From: Piscinibacter defluvii | Lineage (GTDB): Bacteria > Pseudomonadota > Gammaproteobacteria > Burkholderiales > Burkholderiaceae_C | Assembly: GCF_004011805.1 (NCBI RefSeq) | Contig: NZ_RCHJ01000026.1 | Location: forward strand, 1-64,000 | Direction of reading: 5' to 3' | DNA length: 64,000 bases | Shown: in pieces, positions 50,307-59,370 of the stretch | Numbering within the stretch: the stretch's first letter is position 1 | Layout of the letters: every line of letters begins with the position of its first letter | Translations under genes and position numbers: made by a program | Notes under the pieces: generated by a model | The model's database searches: none | Told to the model about the DNA's origin: nothing | What the model saw: the letters and a program-made list of their open reading frames with translations, nothing else

Positions 50307-51469
50307 CACTGAAGAACCAGGTCGCCATCGTCGGCGTCGGCGAGTCGGACATCGGCAAGGTGCCGAACCTCTCCGGCCTTGGCCTGAACGCCCAGGCCTG
50401 CCGTCGCGCGCTGGACGACGCCGGCCTGAAGCCGACTGACATCGACGGCCTGCTGACCGCCTACTCCTTCACCGAGCCGTACACCATGCTCGGCGCCTCG
50501 CTGTGCGAGTACATGGGCCTGAAGCCGCGGATGTGCGCCTCGATGGTGGCCGGCGGCGCGAGCCCCGGCATCATGCTGCGGCACGCGGCGCAGGCGATTG
50601 CCTCGGGCACGGCCGAGACCGTGCTCGTATGCGCCGGCGAGAACCGCGCCACCGGCCTGGGCCGCGAGGCGGCCATCGCGGTGCTGACCAATGTCGGCCA
50701 CCCGCAGTTCGAGAAGCCCTATGGCGCCTCGATCCCCGGTTTCTACGCGATGGTGGCGCAGCGCCACATGCACGAGCACGGCACCAAGCGCGAGCAGCTC
50801 GCGAGCGTCGCGGTCAACACCCGCGCCCACGCGCTGCTGCATCCGCAGGCGCAGATGAAGACGCCGCTGACGATCGAGCAGGTGCTCTCGTCCAAGCGCA
50901 TCGCCGAGCCGCTGGGCATGCTCGACTGCTGCATCATCTCCGACGCCGCCGGCGCCTTCGTCGTCACGTCGGCGTCGCGGGCGCGTGACCTGAAGCAGCG
51001 GCCGGCCTACCTGCTGGGCATCGGCGAGATGCACACGCACGAACACCTGCTGTGCGCGCCGGACCTGACGCACTTCGGCGCCGCCGAATCGGGCCGCGCG
51101 GCCTACGCGATGGCCGGGCTCTGCCCGGCCGACGTCGACCTCGCCCAGCTCTACGACTGCTTCACGATCGTGCCGATCCTCGAGCTCGAGGAACTCGGCT
51201 TCGTCGCACCCGGAGAAGGCGGCGCGTTCTTCGCCGACGGCCATGCGCACCTCGGCGGCCGGCTGCCGGTCAACACCAACGGCGGGATGCTCTCGCACGC
51301 CCACGCCGGCGCGGCCGGCGCGATCCTCGGCATCGTCGAGGTGGTGCGGCAGTTGCGCGGCGGGCTCGGCGCGCGCCAGGTGCAAGGCGCCGAGGTGGGC
51401 CTGGTGCACAACGAGGGCGGCATCCTGTCCTCGCACTGCACGCTGCTGCTCGGCAACGCTCCGGGTTGA
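50303..51469 (+). CDS. Thiolase-like protein of the Ltp2/SCP-2 type (non-thiolytic)
   Basis: A 388-residue thiolase-fold protein from GTG 50303. At the position of the thiolase nucleophile Cys the sequence reads MVAGGASPG (Val or Ala), and the usual HDCF motif is YDCFT, as in Ltp2-type retro-aldolases. The GGMLSHAHAG motif keeps the His near the C-terminus. With the coupled DUF35 protein it matches the heterodimer that splits branched hydroxyacyl-CoAs by retro-aldol reaction. A true thiolytic activity is unlikely. Next gene, MaoC, starts nine bases later. Confidence 0.85.
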   Translation: MTLKNQVAIVGVGESDIGKVPNLSGLGLNAQACRRALDDAGLKPTDIDGLLTAYSFTEPYTMLGASLCEYMGLKPRMCASMVAGGASPGIMLRHAAQAIASGTAETVLVCAGENRATGLGREAAIAVLTNVGHPQFEKPYGASIPGFYAMVAQRHMHEHGTKREQLASVAVNTRAHALLHPQAQMKTPLTIEQVLSSKRIAEPLGMLDCCIISDAAGAFVVTSASRARDLKQRPAYLLGIGEMHTHEHLLCAPDLTHFGAAESGRAAYAMAGLCPADVDLAQLYDCFTIVPILELEELGFVAPGEGGAFFADGHAHLGGRLPVNTNGGMLSHAHAGAAGAILGIVEVVRQLRGGLGARQVQGAEVGLVHNEGGILSSHCTLLLGNAPG

Positions 51470-51477
51470 GGAACACC

Positions 51478-51948
51478 ATGCACACGACCCACGCCCCGCG
51501 CGGCCGCTACTTCGAGGACTTCACCGTCGGCGAGGAGCTGCACACCCCGGCGCGCACGGTGACCAGCACCGACATCGTCAACTTCGCCTGCATCTCGGGC
51601 GATTTCAACGAGATCCACACCAACTTCGAGTACTGCCGCGGCACGCCGTTCGGCGAGCCGATCGCGCACGGGCCGCTGATCTACGCCATCGCCGGCGGCC
51701 TGTGGCACGCCTCGGGGGTCAACGAAGGAACCATCCTCGCGATGCTCGGCGTCGACGAATGGCGGCTCGTCGGGCCGGTCAAGCACGGCGACACGATCCA
51801 CCTCGTCGCCCGCGTCGCGAGCAAGAAGGAAACCAGCAAGCCGGACCGCGGCGTCGTCGTGTTCGACCGCCGCATCGTCAAGCAGGACGGCAGCGCCGTG
51901 CAGACGATGAGGACGACCCTGATGTACCGGCGCCGCCCCGCACCCTGA
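51478..51948 (+). CDS. MaoC-like (R)-specific enoyl-CoA hydratase
   Basis: A 156-residue hot-dog-fold dehydratase. The signature SGDFNEIHTN gives the Asp and His of the MaoC/hydratase-2 active site, and HGPLIYAIAG the usual helix. It would hydrate an enoyl-CoA to a 3-hydroxyacyl-CoA that the DUF35-thiolase pair next to it could cleave. Length is normal. Confidence 0.9.
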   Translation: MHTTHAPRGRYFEDFTVGEELHTPARTVTSTDIVNFACISGDFNEIHTNFEYCRGTPFGEPIAHGPLIYAIAGGLWHASGVNEGTILAMLGVDEWRLVGPVKHGDTIHLVARVASKKETSKPDRGVVVFDRRIVKQDGSAVQTMRTTLMYRRRPAP

Positions 51949-51967
51949 TTCGCAAGAGGACAAGCCC

Positions 51968-53191
51968 ATGGATTTCAGCATCTCCCCCGACATCGAAGCG
52001 GTGCGCGACATGGTGTCGCGCTTCATGGCCAACGAGGTCGTCCCCGTGATGGAGGGCTTCGAGAAACGCGGCGAGTTTCCGCGTGAGCTGGTGCGCAAGG
52101 CCGGCGAGGCCGGCCTGTACGGCGCGGTGTTCCCGGAGTCCGTCGGCGGCAGCAACATGGGCTACATGGCCGCGGTGGTGATCATCGAGGAGATGTCGCG
52201 CCAGGAGGTGCGCTTCACCTCGTGCAACAACCAGCAGGGCGGCACCTGCCCGTCGGCGATCTACCTCGCGGGCACGCCGCAGCAGGTGGACAAGTACGTG
52301 CCCAACCTGCTGGCCGGCAAGACCATCGGCATGATGTCGCTCTCCGAGACCGACAGCGGCTCCGACGCGCTGATCGCGATGAAGACCTTCGCGAAGCGCG
52401 ATGGCGACGTCTACCGCATCAGCGGGCAGAAGATGTGGGCCTCGATCGCCAACGAGACCGACGTCGGCATCCTGATGGCCAAGACCGACCGCGATGCCGG
52501 CGCCAAGGGGGTGACGGCCTTCATCGTCGAGCCGAAGAAGTACCCCGGCTTCAAGGCGCAGCCGATCGACATGCTCGGCATGTCGAAGGCCTTCCGCACC
52601 AACATCGTCTTTCTGGACGACTTCGTCGTGCCGGTCGAGAATCGACTCGGCGAGGAGGGCGAAGGCGCCAAGATCATCATGCGCGCCCTGCAGCCCGGGC
52701 GGCTGAACGTGGCGGCCAAGTGCCTGGGCCTGGCGCAGGCCTGCTTCGAGGAGGCGACGCGCTACGCCAACGAGCGCACGGTGCGCCAGCAGCCGCTGGG
52801 CCGCTACCAGATGATCCAGGATTCGATCGCCGAGATGGCCACCGCCATCGAGGCCAGCCGTGGCCTGGTCTACCGCGCCGCCTGGGCGATGGACAACGGC
52901 CAGCCGTCCAACCGCATCGCCTCGATCGCCAAGTACCACGCCTCGCAGACCTGCAAGATGTGCGCGGACAAGGCGCAGCAGATCTTCGGCGGCTACGGGC
53001 TGGCGCGCGAGTACCGCGTGTCCTGGTACCGCGTCTACGCCGACATGCTCTACAACGGCGAAGGCTCGGCCAACGTGCAGAAGATCATCATTGCCGAGGA
53101 TGCGCTGGGCTACAAGGCCGCCGACCGTCATCACGGCAGGACCGGCCTGCGCGACATGCGGCAGGCCGACGTGGCCGCGGCGGAGCGCTGA
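51968..53191 (+). CDS. Acyl-CoA dehydrogenase
   Basis: A 407-residue FAD enzyme that makes the alpha,beta double bond of an acyl-CoA. The N-terminal helices, then MMSLSETDSGSDALIAMKTF and KMWASIANETDVGILMAKTD (FAD and substrate contacts), and YNGEGSANVQKIIIAEDALG carry the family's C-terminal signature with the likely catalytic base Glu in GEGSANV. GAGGACA lies before the start. It is followed by etfBA in the same operon, which would take its electrons. Substrate specificity unknown. Confidence 0.93.
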   Translation: MDFSISPDIEAVRDMVSRFMANEVVPVMEGFEKRGEFPRELVRKAGEAGLYGAVFPESVGGSNMGYMAAVVIIEEMSRQEVRFTSCNNQQGGTCPSAIYLAGTPQQVDKYVPNLLAGKTIGMMSLSETDSGSDALIAMKTFAKRDGDVYRISGQKMWASIANETDVGILMAKTDRDAGAKGVTAFIVEPKKYPGFKAQPIDMLGMSKAFRTNIVFLDDFVVPVENRLGEEGEGAKIIMRALQPGRLNVAAKCLGLAQACFEEATRYANERTVRQQPLGRYQMIQDSIAEMATAIEASRGLVYRAAWAMDNGQPSNRIASIAKYHASQTCKMCADKAQQIFGGYGLAREYRVSWYRVYADMLYNGEGSANVQKIIIAEDALGYKAADRHHGRTGLRDMRQADVAAAER

Positions 53192-53197
53192 AGCATC

Positions 53198-53980
53198 ATG
53201 GCCTTCGAAGACATCGGGGTCGACCTGGACGGGCACGTCGCGATCGTCGAGATGCGGCGCCCGCCGAACAACTTTCTCGACGTGGAACTGCTCGGCAACC
53301 TGGCCACGACGCTGGAGGAACTGGACCGCGACCCGCAGTGCCGCGCGGTGGTGCTGGCAGCGCAAGGCAAGCACTTCTGCGCCGGTGGCAACCTGAAGCA
53401 GCGGCTCGAGACCGAGGCGCGTGGCGAGAAGTTCGTGCCGGCCAAGCGCCATCCCTACAAGGAAGCGCGCCGGCTCATCGCCACGCGCAAGCCCATCGTC
53501 GCCGCGGTGCAGGGCGCGGCGATCGGCGCGGGGCTCGGCCTCGCGGTGTTCCCGGACTTCCGCGTCACCTGCGCGGAGGCGCGCTTCGCGGCCAACTTCA
53601 CCGCCATCGGCTTCCACCCGGGTTTCGGCCTGACGGTGACCCTGCCGCGCCTGGTCGGCCACCAGAAGGCGCGCTGGCTGATGCTGACCGGCCAGCGCAT
53701 CGGCGGCGAGGAGGCGTTTGCGATCGGCCTGGCGGACCGGCTGGTCGAGCAAAGCCAGGTGCGCGCGGTGGCCATCGAGATGGCGCGCGAGATCGCCAAG
53801 GCGGCGCCGCTGTCGGTGCAGGCCACGCGCGAGACCTTGAACGCCGGGCTGATCGCGGAGTTCCGCGTCGCCACCGAACGCGAGGCCTTCGAGCAGAACT
53901 GGCTGCGCGAGACCAACGACTACAAGGAAGGCGTGGAGGCTTCGTCCGCCCGCCGCGACCCGGACTTCACCGGGACCTGA
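53198..53980 (+). CDS. Crotonase-fold protein lacking both hydratase glutamates
   Basis: A 260-residue enoyl-CoA hydratase/isomerase-family protein. Oxyanion-hole region KHFCAGGNLKQ and the second GAAIGAGLGLAVFPDFRV are kept. The two acid-base Glu residues of true enoyl-CoA hydratase are missing: the GGGCELA equivalent reads GAGLGLA, and the QPEILLG equivalent reads NFTAIGF. It is therefore probably not a hydratase; an isomerase, thioesterase, or C-C hydrolase are options. It lies between the acyl-CoA dehydrogenase and an aldehyde dehydrogenase. Confidence 0.88.
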   Translation: MAFEDIGVDLDGHVAIVEMRRPPNNFLDVELLGNLATTLEELDRDPQCRAVVLAAQGKHFCAGGNLKQRLETEARGEKFVPAKRHPYKEARRLIATRKPIVAAVQGAAIGAGLGLAVFPDFRVTCAEARFAANFTAIGFHPGFGLTVTLPRLVGHQKARWLMLTGQRIGGEEAFAIGLADRLVEQSQVRAVAIEMAREIAKAAPLSVQATRETLNAGLIAEFRVATEREAFEQNWLRETNDYKEGVEASSARRDPDFTGT

Positions 53981-53993
53981 GAAAGCCGAGGAC

Positions 53994-55430
53994 ATGAAGC
54001 CATCCGAACGAGAACTCACCGAGGTGCGCCTGCTGATCGGCGGGCAATGGCACGACGGCGTCGAGCAGGCCGAGGTGCTGGACAAGTACCGGCTCGTGCC
54101 CTGCGCCCGGCTGCACCTCGCCTCGCGCGAGCAGGTGCACGAGGCGGTGGCCGCCGCCCAGGCGGCCTACGAGCAATCCGGCCTGACGCCCTACGAGCGC
54201 GGTGCGATCCTGGACCGGGCCGCGGGACTGATCGAGGGCCGCAGCGAGATGCTGGTCGAGGTGATGCGCAGCGAGGCGGGCTTCACGCTCACCGATGCGC
54301 AGGGCGAACTCAAGCGCTGCGTGCAGACCTTCCGCCTGTCTGCCGAAGAAGCGCGGCGGCTGACCGGCGAGATGATCCCGCTCGAAGGCGCGCCGCAGCA
54401 GGGCGGCCGGCTCGGCTTCACGATCCCCGTGCCGCTGGGCGTGGTGTGCGCGATCACGCCGTTCAATGCGCCGGTCAACACCGTGGCGCACAAGATCGCA
54501 CCGGCGCTGGCCGCCGGCAACGCGGTGGTGGTCAAGCCCTCGAGCAGCACGCCGTACACCGCCAACCTGCTGGCCCAGGCGCTGCTCGATGCCGGCCTGC
54601 CGCCCGGGCTGATCGCCGTGCTGCACGGCGGCGCGGCGGTGGCGCAGGCGCTGATCGACGAGCCGGCGATCCGCTTCTTCGCCTTCACCGGCAGCACCGA
54701 GGTGGGCCGCGACATCCAGCGCCGTGCCGGCCTGCGCCGCACGCAGATGGAACTCGGCTCCATCGCCTTCACGGTGCTGTGCGCCGATGCGAACCTCGAT
54801 GCGGCGATCCCGAAAATCGTCGGCGCCGGCTACCGCAAGGCCGGGCAGGTCTGCACCTCGATCCAGAACCTGCTGGTCGAGCGCAGCCGGCTCGAGGAGG
54901 TGCAGGCGCGGCTGGCGGCGGCCGTCCGCGCGCTGCCGTATGGTGACCCGCACGATGCGAAGACCCAGGTCGGCCCGGTGATCAGCGAGGCAGCCGCCCA
55001 ACGCATCGACGGCTGGATCCAACGTGCCGCCAGCCGCGGCGCGCGCGTGCTGGCCGGTGGCCCGCGCCAGGGGGCGATGATCCCGCCCACCCTGCTCGCG
55101 GACGTGCCGCGTGATTGCGACGTAAGCTGCCAGGAGGTGTTCGGTCCGGTGATGTCGATCGAGCCCTTCGACAGCATCGACGAGGCGATCGCACGCGTGA
55201 ACTCGACGCCGTATGGCCTGGCCACCGGCTTCTTCACCAACCGGCTGGATTTCGCGATGAAGGCCGTGCGCCGCCTGCATGTGGGCGGCGTGCACATCAA
55301 CGAGACCTCCAGCTCGCGGGTCGACCTGATGCCCTATGGCGGCACCAAGGACTCGGGCTTCGGCCGTGAAGGCCCGCGCTACGCGGTGCACGAGATGAGC
55401 GAGATGCGGATGGTGAGTCTGACGGCCTGA
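53994..55430 (+). CDS. Aldehyde dehydrogenase family protein
   Basis: A 478-residue NAD(P)-dependent dehydrogenase. [21 protein letters not shown] and [14 protein letters not shown] hold the cofactor loop, the catalytic Glu and the nucleophile Cys. ELGS in place of ELGGK is a small departure from the usual consensus. It lies 13 bp after the crotonase gene and four bases before etfB. Probable oxidation of an aldehyde or semialdehyde released by retro-aldol cleavage. Confidence 0.9.
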   Translation: MKPSERELTEVRLLIGGQWHDGVEQAEVLDKYRLVPCARLHLASREQVHEAVAAAQAAYEQSGLTPYERGAILDRAAGLIEGRSEMLVEVMRSEAGFTLTDAQGELKRCVQTFRLSAEEARRLTGEMIPLEGAPQQGGRLGFTIPVPLGVVCAITPFNAPVNTVAHKIAPALAAGNAVVVKPSSSTPYTANLLAQALLDAGLPPGLIAVLHGGAAVAQALIDEPAIRFFAFTGSTEVGRDIQRRAGLRRTQMELGSIAFTVLCADANLDAAIPKIVGAGYRKAGQVCTSIQNLLVERSRLEEVQARLAAAVRALPYGDPHDAKTQVGPVISEAAAQRIDGWIQRAASRGARVLAGGPRQGAMIPPTLLADVPRDCDVSCQEVFGPVMSIEPFDSIDEAIARVNSTPYGLATGFFTNRLDFAMKAVRRLHVGGVHINETSSSRVDLMPYGGTKDSGFGREGPRYAVHEMSEMRMVSLTA

Positions 55431-55434
55431 CACG

Positions 55435-56184
55435 ATGAAGATCCTCGTCCCAGTGAAGCGCGTCGTCGACTACAACGTGAAGGTTCGCGTGAAGTCCGAC
55501 GGCACCGGCGTGGACATCGCCAACGTGAAGATGTCGATGAACCCCTTCGACGAGATCGCCGTCGAGGAGGCGGTGCGGCTGAAGGAGAAGGGTGCAGCCA
55601 CCGAGATCATCGCGGTCTCCTGCGGCGTTACCCCCTGCCAGGAGACGCTGCGCACCGCGATGGCGATCGGCGCCGACCGCGCCATCCTGGTCGAGACCAC
55701 GGAAGAACTGCAGCCCCTGGCCGTGGCCAAGCTGCTCAAGGCCCTGGTCGACAAGGAACAACCCGGCCTCGTCATCCTCGGCAAGCAGGCCATCGACGAC
55801 GACTGCAACCAGACCGGCCAGATGCTCGCCGCGCTGGCCGACCTGCCGCAGGCCACCTTTGCGTCGAAGGTGGAAGTCGCCGACGGCTGCGCCAAGGTGA
55901 CGCGCGAAGTCGACGGCGGCCTCGAGACCATCTCCATCAGCCTGCCGGCCATCGTCACCACCGACCTGCGCCTGAACGAACCGCGCTACGTCACCCTGCC
56001 CAACATCATGAAGGCCAAGAAGAAGCCGCTCGAGCTGCTCAAGCCGGTCGACTTGGGTGTGGACGTCACGCCGCGCCTGAAGACCCTGAAGGTCAGCGAG
56101 CCGCCCAAGCGCGGTGCCGGCGTCAAGGTGCCCGACGCGGCCACGCTGGTCGCGAAGCTCAAGAACGAAGCGAAGGTGATCTGA
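55435..56184 (+). CDS. etfB: Electron transfer flavoprotein beta subunit
   Basis: A 249-residue protein, typical EtfB length. [20 protein letters not shown] and [20 protein letters not shown] are family hallmarks; [20 protein letters not shown] is the AMP/FAD interface region. Forms a heterodimer with the next gene and passes electrons from the acyl-CoA dehydrogenase to ETF:quinone oxidoreductase. It is separated from etfA by only one base. Confidence 0.96.
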   Translation: MKILVPVKRVVDYNVKVRVKSDGTGVDIANVKMSMNPFDEIAVEEAVRLKEKGAATEIIAVSCGVTPCQETLRTAMAIGADRAILVETTEELQPLAVAKLLKALVDKEQPGLVILGKQAIDDDCNQTGQMLAALADLPQATFASKVEVADGCAKVTREVDGGLETISISLPAIVTTDLRLNEPRYVTLPNIMKAKKKPLELLKPVDLGVDVTPRLKTLKVSEPPKRGAGVKVPDAATLVAKLKNEAKVI

Positions 56185-56185
56185 G

Positions 56186-57127
56186 ATGGCTTCTCTCGTC
56201 ATTGCCGAACACGACCACGGCACCCTCAAGGGCGCCACCCTGAACACCGTCACCGCCGCAGTGCAACTCGGCGGCGAGGTCCACGTGCTGATCGCCGGCG
56301 AGAACGCCGCCGGCGCCGCCCAGGCCGCCAGCCGGATCGCCGGCGTCGCCAAGGTGCTGCATGCCGACGGCGCCAGCCTCGGGGAGCAGCTCGCCGAGAA
56401 CGTCGCCGCGCAGGTGCTGGCGCTCTTGGGTGATGCGGCCGGGAACTACAGCCACGTCCTCTTCCCGGCCACCGCGCACGGCAAGAACGTCGCCCCGCGC
56501 GTGGCCGCGAAGCTGGATGTCGCGCAGATCAGCGAGATCTCCAAGGTCGTGAGCCCCGACACCTTCGAGCGCCCGATCTACGCCGGCAACGCCATCGCCA
56601 CCGTGCAGAGCCAGGCCGCCGGCGAGGTGATCACCGTGCGGGCCACCGGCTTCGACCCTGCGGCCCCGGGCGGCAGCGCCGCCATCGAGACGATCCCCGC
56701 GGTGACCGACAGCGGCAAGAGCAAGTACCTCGGCAGCGAGATCGCCAAGAGCGACCGGCCCGAGCTGACCGCGGCCAAGATCATCGTCTCGGGCGGACGG
56801 GCGATGGGCAGCAGCGAGAAGTTCAACGAGGTGCTCACGCCGCTGGCCGACAAGCTCGGTGCCGCGCTGGGCGCCAGCCGCGCCGCGGTGGATGCGGGTT
56901 ATGCGCCCAACGACTGGCAGGTCGGGCAGACCGGCAAGATCGTCGCGCCGCAGCTGTACGTGGCCTGCGGCATCAGCGGGGCGATCCAGCACCTGGCCGG
57001 CATGAAGGACTCCAAGGTGATCGTGGCGATCAACAAGGACCCCGAGGCGCCGATCTTCAGCGTCGCCGACTACGGCCTGGAGGCCGATCTGTTCGAGGCC
57101 GTGCCGCAACTGGTTGGCGCACTCTGA
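56186..57127 (+). CDS. etfA: Electron transfer flavoprotein alpha subunit
   Basis: A 313-residue EtfA with the C-terminal FAD-binding domain: [57 protein letters not shown] and [21 protein letters not shown] dedicated copy inside a catabolic operon implies matched induction with the acyl-CoA dehydrogenase. The start has no separate ribosome binding site of note; it follows etfB directly. Confidence 0.96.
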   Translation: MASLVIAEHDHGTLKGATLNTVTAAVQLGGEVHVLIAGENAAGAAQAASRIAGVAKVLHADGASLGEQLAENVAAQVLALLGDAAGNYSHVLFPATAHGKNVAPRVAAKLDVAQISEISKVVSPDTFERPIYAGNAIATVQSQAAGEVITVRATGFDPAAPGGSAAIETIPAVTDSGKSKYLGSEIAKSDRPELTAAKIIVSGGRAMGSSEKFNEVLTPLADKLGAALGASRAAVDAGYAPNDWQVGQTGKIVAPQLYVACGISGAIQHLAGMKDSKVIVAINKDPEAPIFSVADYGLEADLFEAVPQLVGAL

Positions 57128-57137
57128 GCGCGGCCGC

Positions 57138-58295
57138 ATGCCGATGTCCTACCAGCATCTCGCGACCGAACTGCGTGTCCACCACGGCGACGCTGCGCTC
57201 GCGGCGCTGAAGCGCGAGCTCGATCGCGCCGGCTGCCGGCGCGCCCTCGTGGTGAGTGGGCGCACGGTCGGCCGCAGCCCCGAGATGGAGGCGCTACGCG
57301 CGGCCCTGGGCGAGGCCTGGGCCGGCCTCTCGATGACGGCGCGCGAGCACAGCCCGGTGTCGGCGGTCGAGGAGACGGTGCGGGCGCTGGACGAACTGAA
57401 GGCCGATGCGATCGTCGCCGTCGGCGGCGGCTCGGCCGCCGTCACCGCGCGTGCCGCCGCCATCCTCGCCGGCGAGCGGCGACCGCTCACCGAACTCTGC
57501 ACCCGGCGCCTGCCGGACGGCCGCTTCGAGAGCCCGCGCCTGGCCGCACCCAAGTTGCCGATCTTCGCGGTGCCGACCACGCCGAGCACCGCCTTCGCCA
57601 AGGGCGGGACGGCCGTGCACGGCGATGACGGGCAGCGCCTCGCGCTGTTCGACCCGAAGACCCGCGCCCGGGCGCTGATCATCGATCCGGCCTTCGTCCA
57701 GACCGCGCCGGACGAGCTGGTCCGCAGCGCCGCGCTGAACGCGCTCTCCAACGCCGTGGAGGCGCTCGAATCGCCGGGCTGCGACCCGTTCTCCGAAGCC
57801 TCGCTGATGCAGGCCCTGCGACTGATCGCGCAGGGGCTCGCGCCTGGCGAGAGCGACGAGGCCGAACGCCGCGAGCGGCTCGTGGTCGCGGCCATCCTGT
57901 GCGGTCGCGGCACGGAGCAAGGCGGCACCGGCGTCGCATCGGTGCTCGCCCACGCCATCGGCAAGCGCAGCCACGTGGCCAACGGCCTCGTCGGCGCGAT
58001 CGTGCTGCCGCACACGATGCGCTTCAATGCCCCCGTGACCCGCTCGCGCGCCGGCGCCGTGCTGGAGGCCCTGGCCGCCGTGCCGGGCGCTCAACCCGGT
58101 CAGTCGTCGGACGAACGGGTCGAGGCTCTGCTGCGCGCGCTGCCTGTGCCGCGCTGCCTGCGCGAGATCGGCGTGGGCAGCGGCGACCTGGTGCCGATCG
58201 CCGAGGCAGCGATGACGGACTGGTTCATCGGCCGCAACGCCCGCCCGATTGCCGACACCGCCACGCTGCTCGGCCTGCTCGAAGCCGCGTGGTGA
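57138..58295 (+). CDS. Iron-containing ADH superfamily protein, maleylacetate-reductase-like
   Basis: A 385-residue protein from ATG 57138 (or 57144). The NAD(P) motif VGGGSAAVTARAAAIL and PTTPSTAFAKGG fit the family. The first two metal-ligand positions (usually DALAHAVEA, Asp and His) read NALSNAVEALE, so both are Asn, as in maleylacetate reductases which work without metal. The third His is kept in VLAHAIGKRSHV. Reduction of an oxo-dicarboxylate or maleylacetate-like ring-cleavage product is plausible. Last gene of the long rightward operon; stop is nine bases from the convergent LysR stop. Confidence 0.82.
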   Translation: MPMSYQHLATELRVHHGDAALAALKRELDRAGCRRALVVSGRTVGRSPEMEALRAALGEAWAGLSMTAREHSPVSAVEETVRALDELKADAIVAVGGGSAAVTARAAAILAGERRPLTELCTRRLPDGRFESPRLAAPKLPIFAVPTTPSTAFAKGGTAVHGDDGQRLALFDPKTRARALIIDPAFVQTAPDELVRSAALNALSNAVEALESPGCDPFSEASLMQALRLIAQGLAPGESDEAERRERLVVAAILCGRGTEQGGTGVASVLAHAIGKRSHVANGLVGAIVLPHTMRFNAPVTRSRAGAVLEALAAVPGAQPGQSSDERVEALLRALPVPRCLREIGVGSGDLVPIAEAAMTDWFIGRNARPIADTATLLGLLEAAW

Positions 58296-58304
58296 CCGGG
58301 AGCG

Positions 58305-59237
58305 TCACTTCGACAGCGACTTGATGATGTCGATCATCCGGTCCAGCGACGGATCCTTCTGACCCTTGACCCAGGCGAACACGTAGCTTGTCGTGTAGTT
58401 CACGTCGCTCAATGGAATCACCGTGAGCCCCTGCGGGTAGCTGAAGTTCTTGCCGATCACCGCCAGGCCGATGCCCATGCCCACCGAGATCAGGTTCAGC
58501 TGCGACGAGATGGTGCTGACCTCCTGCACCACGCGCGGCTCGTAGCCGGCCTTCTTGCACAGAGCGTACAGCGGACCGTAGCCGGGGCTGCTGCTCGAGT
58601 TGGGCACGACGACGAAATCCTCGGTGGCCAGGTCGGCGATCGAGAGTGTCTTGCGCCGGGCCAGGGGGTGGTCGTTGGCCATCGCCACGCCAAGGCCACC
58701 GGTCTGGATGCGGTACCAGTCGAGCACCGTCTGCTCGTTTCCCTGCACCGCCGCGCCACGACGCGCGTGCGCGAGCGACCGGCCGGGCCCGATGTGCATG
58801 AAGCCGGCGTGGATACGCCGTTCGGCCAGCGCCTTGGGCTGGAGCGTCGTCGGCAGTTCGATCAGCACGAGATCCACGTCCGGGTAGGTTTCCCGGTAGG
58901 CCTTGACCGCGGCGCGGAACATCGGGTGCAGCAAGGTGAGCGAGCCGTAGCCGATGTTCAGCGAGCCCGTGCGGCCCTCGCCGACCCGCTTGGTCTGCAC
59001 CAGCGCATCGTTGAGCTGCACCATCACCGCCTGCAGCTGCGGCAGCAGCGAGCGGCCTGCGGCCGTCAGGCGCACGCGGTGCGCGAGGCGCTCGAACAGC
59101 AGGGTGCCGATCTCCTCTTCCAGGTCCGCGATGATCTGCGAGACCGCCGGCCGGGTCACGTGCAGCCGGTCCGACGCGCGGCCGAAATGCTCCTCTTCGG
59201 CAGCGGCGATGAAGTAGCGCAGGTGGCGGAGTTCCAT
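58305..59237 (-). CDS. LysR-type transcriptional regulator
   Basis: A 310-residue regulator from ATG 59237: MELRHLRYFIAAAEEEHFGR, with a winged HTH (FGRASDRLHVTRPAVSQIIADLE) and a LysR substrate-binding domain of type 2. It is divergent from the ALDH-Bug-SDR-ALDH operon and convergent with the iron-ADH-like gene. It is a good candidate for the protein that binds the shared motif (59290-59307, and at 32673 and 47938). Inducer unknown. Confidence 0.93.
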   Translation of the reverse strand: MELRHLRYFIAAAEEEHFGRASDRLHVTRPAVSQIIADLEEEIGTLLFERLAHRVRLTAAGRSLLPQLQAVMVQLNDALVQTKRVGEGRTGSLNIGYGSLTLLHPMFRAAVKAYRETYPDVDLVLIELPTTLQPKALAERRIHAGFMHIGPGRSLAHARRGAAVQGNEQTVLDWYRIQTGGLGVAMANDHPLARRKTLSIADLATEDFVVVPNSSSSPGYGPLYALCKKAGYEPRVVQEVSTISSQLNLISVGMGIGLAVIGKNFSYPQGLTVIPLSDVNYTTSYVFAWVKGQKDPSLDRMIDIIKSLSK

Positions 59238-59262
59238 GGACGCGGCAGTGTACGCCGGGCCC

Positions 59263-59307
59263 ACGGTAAGCCGAAGTTTCCTCTGGCGCCACAAAAGCCA
59301 ACTCGAC
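59263..59307. promoter_or_regulatory. Operator-like motif, partial copy (region C)
   Basis: On the minus strand from 59307, GTCGAGTTGGCTTTTGTG shares the first half of the motif of regions A and B (GTCGAGTyG-C-TTT-TG). A separate ACGGTAAGCCGA on the plus strand at 59263-59274 matches the second half found in region B. The region lies between the divergent LysR and ALDH genes. Confidence 0.45.
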
Positions 59308-59370
59308 TTTTGATGGGCCGCCGCTGAAGATTTGTTCGGCCGGGCGCGCCCGACCACGCCTTCTCACACC

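Noticed and set aside
39452-58295. A defined steroid-degradation cluster
   Set aside because: The KstD-like flavoprotein and Ltp2-DUF35 pair fit, but no ring-cleavage enzymes of the known steroid pathway are present, so the substrate is left open.
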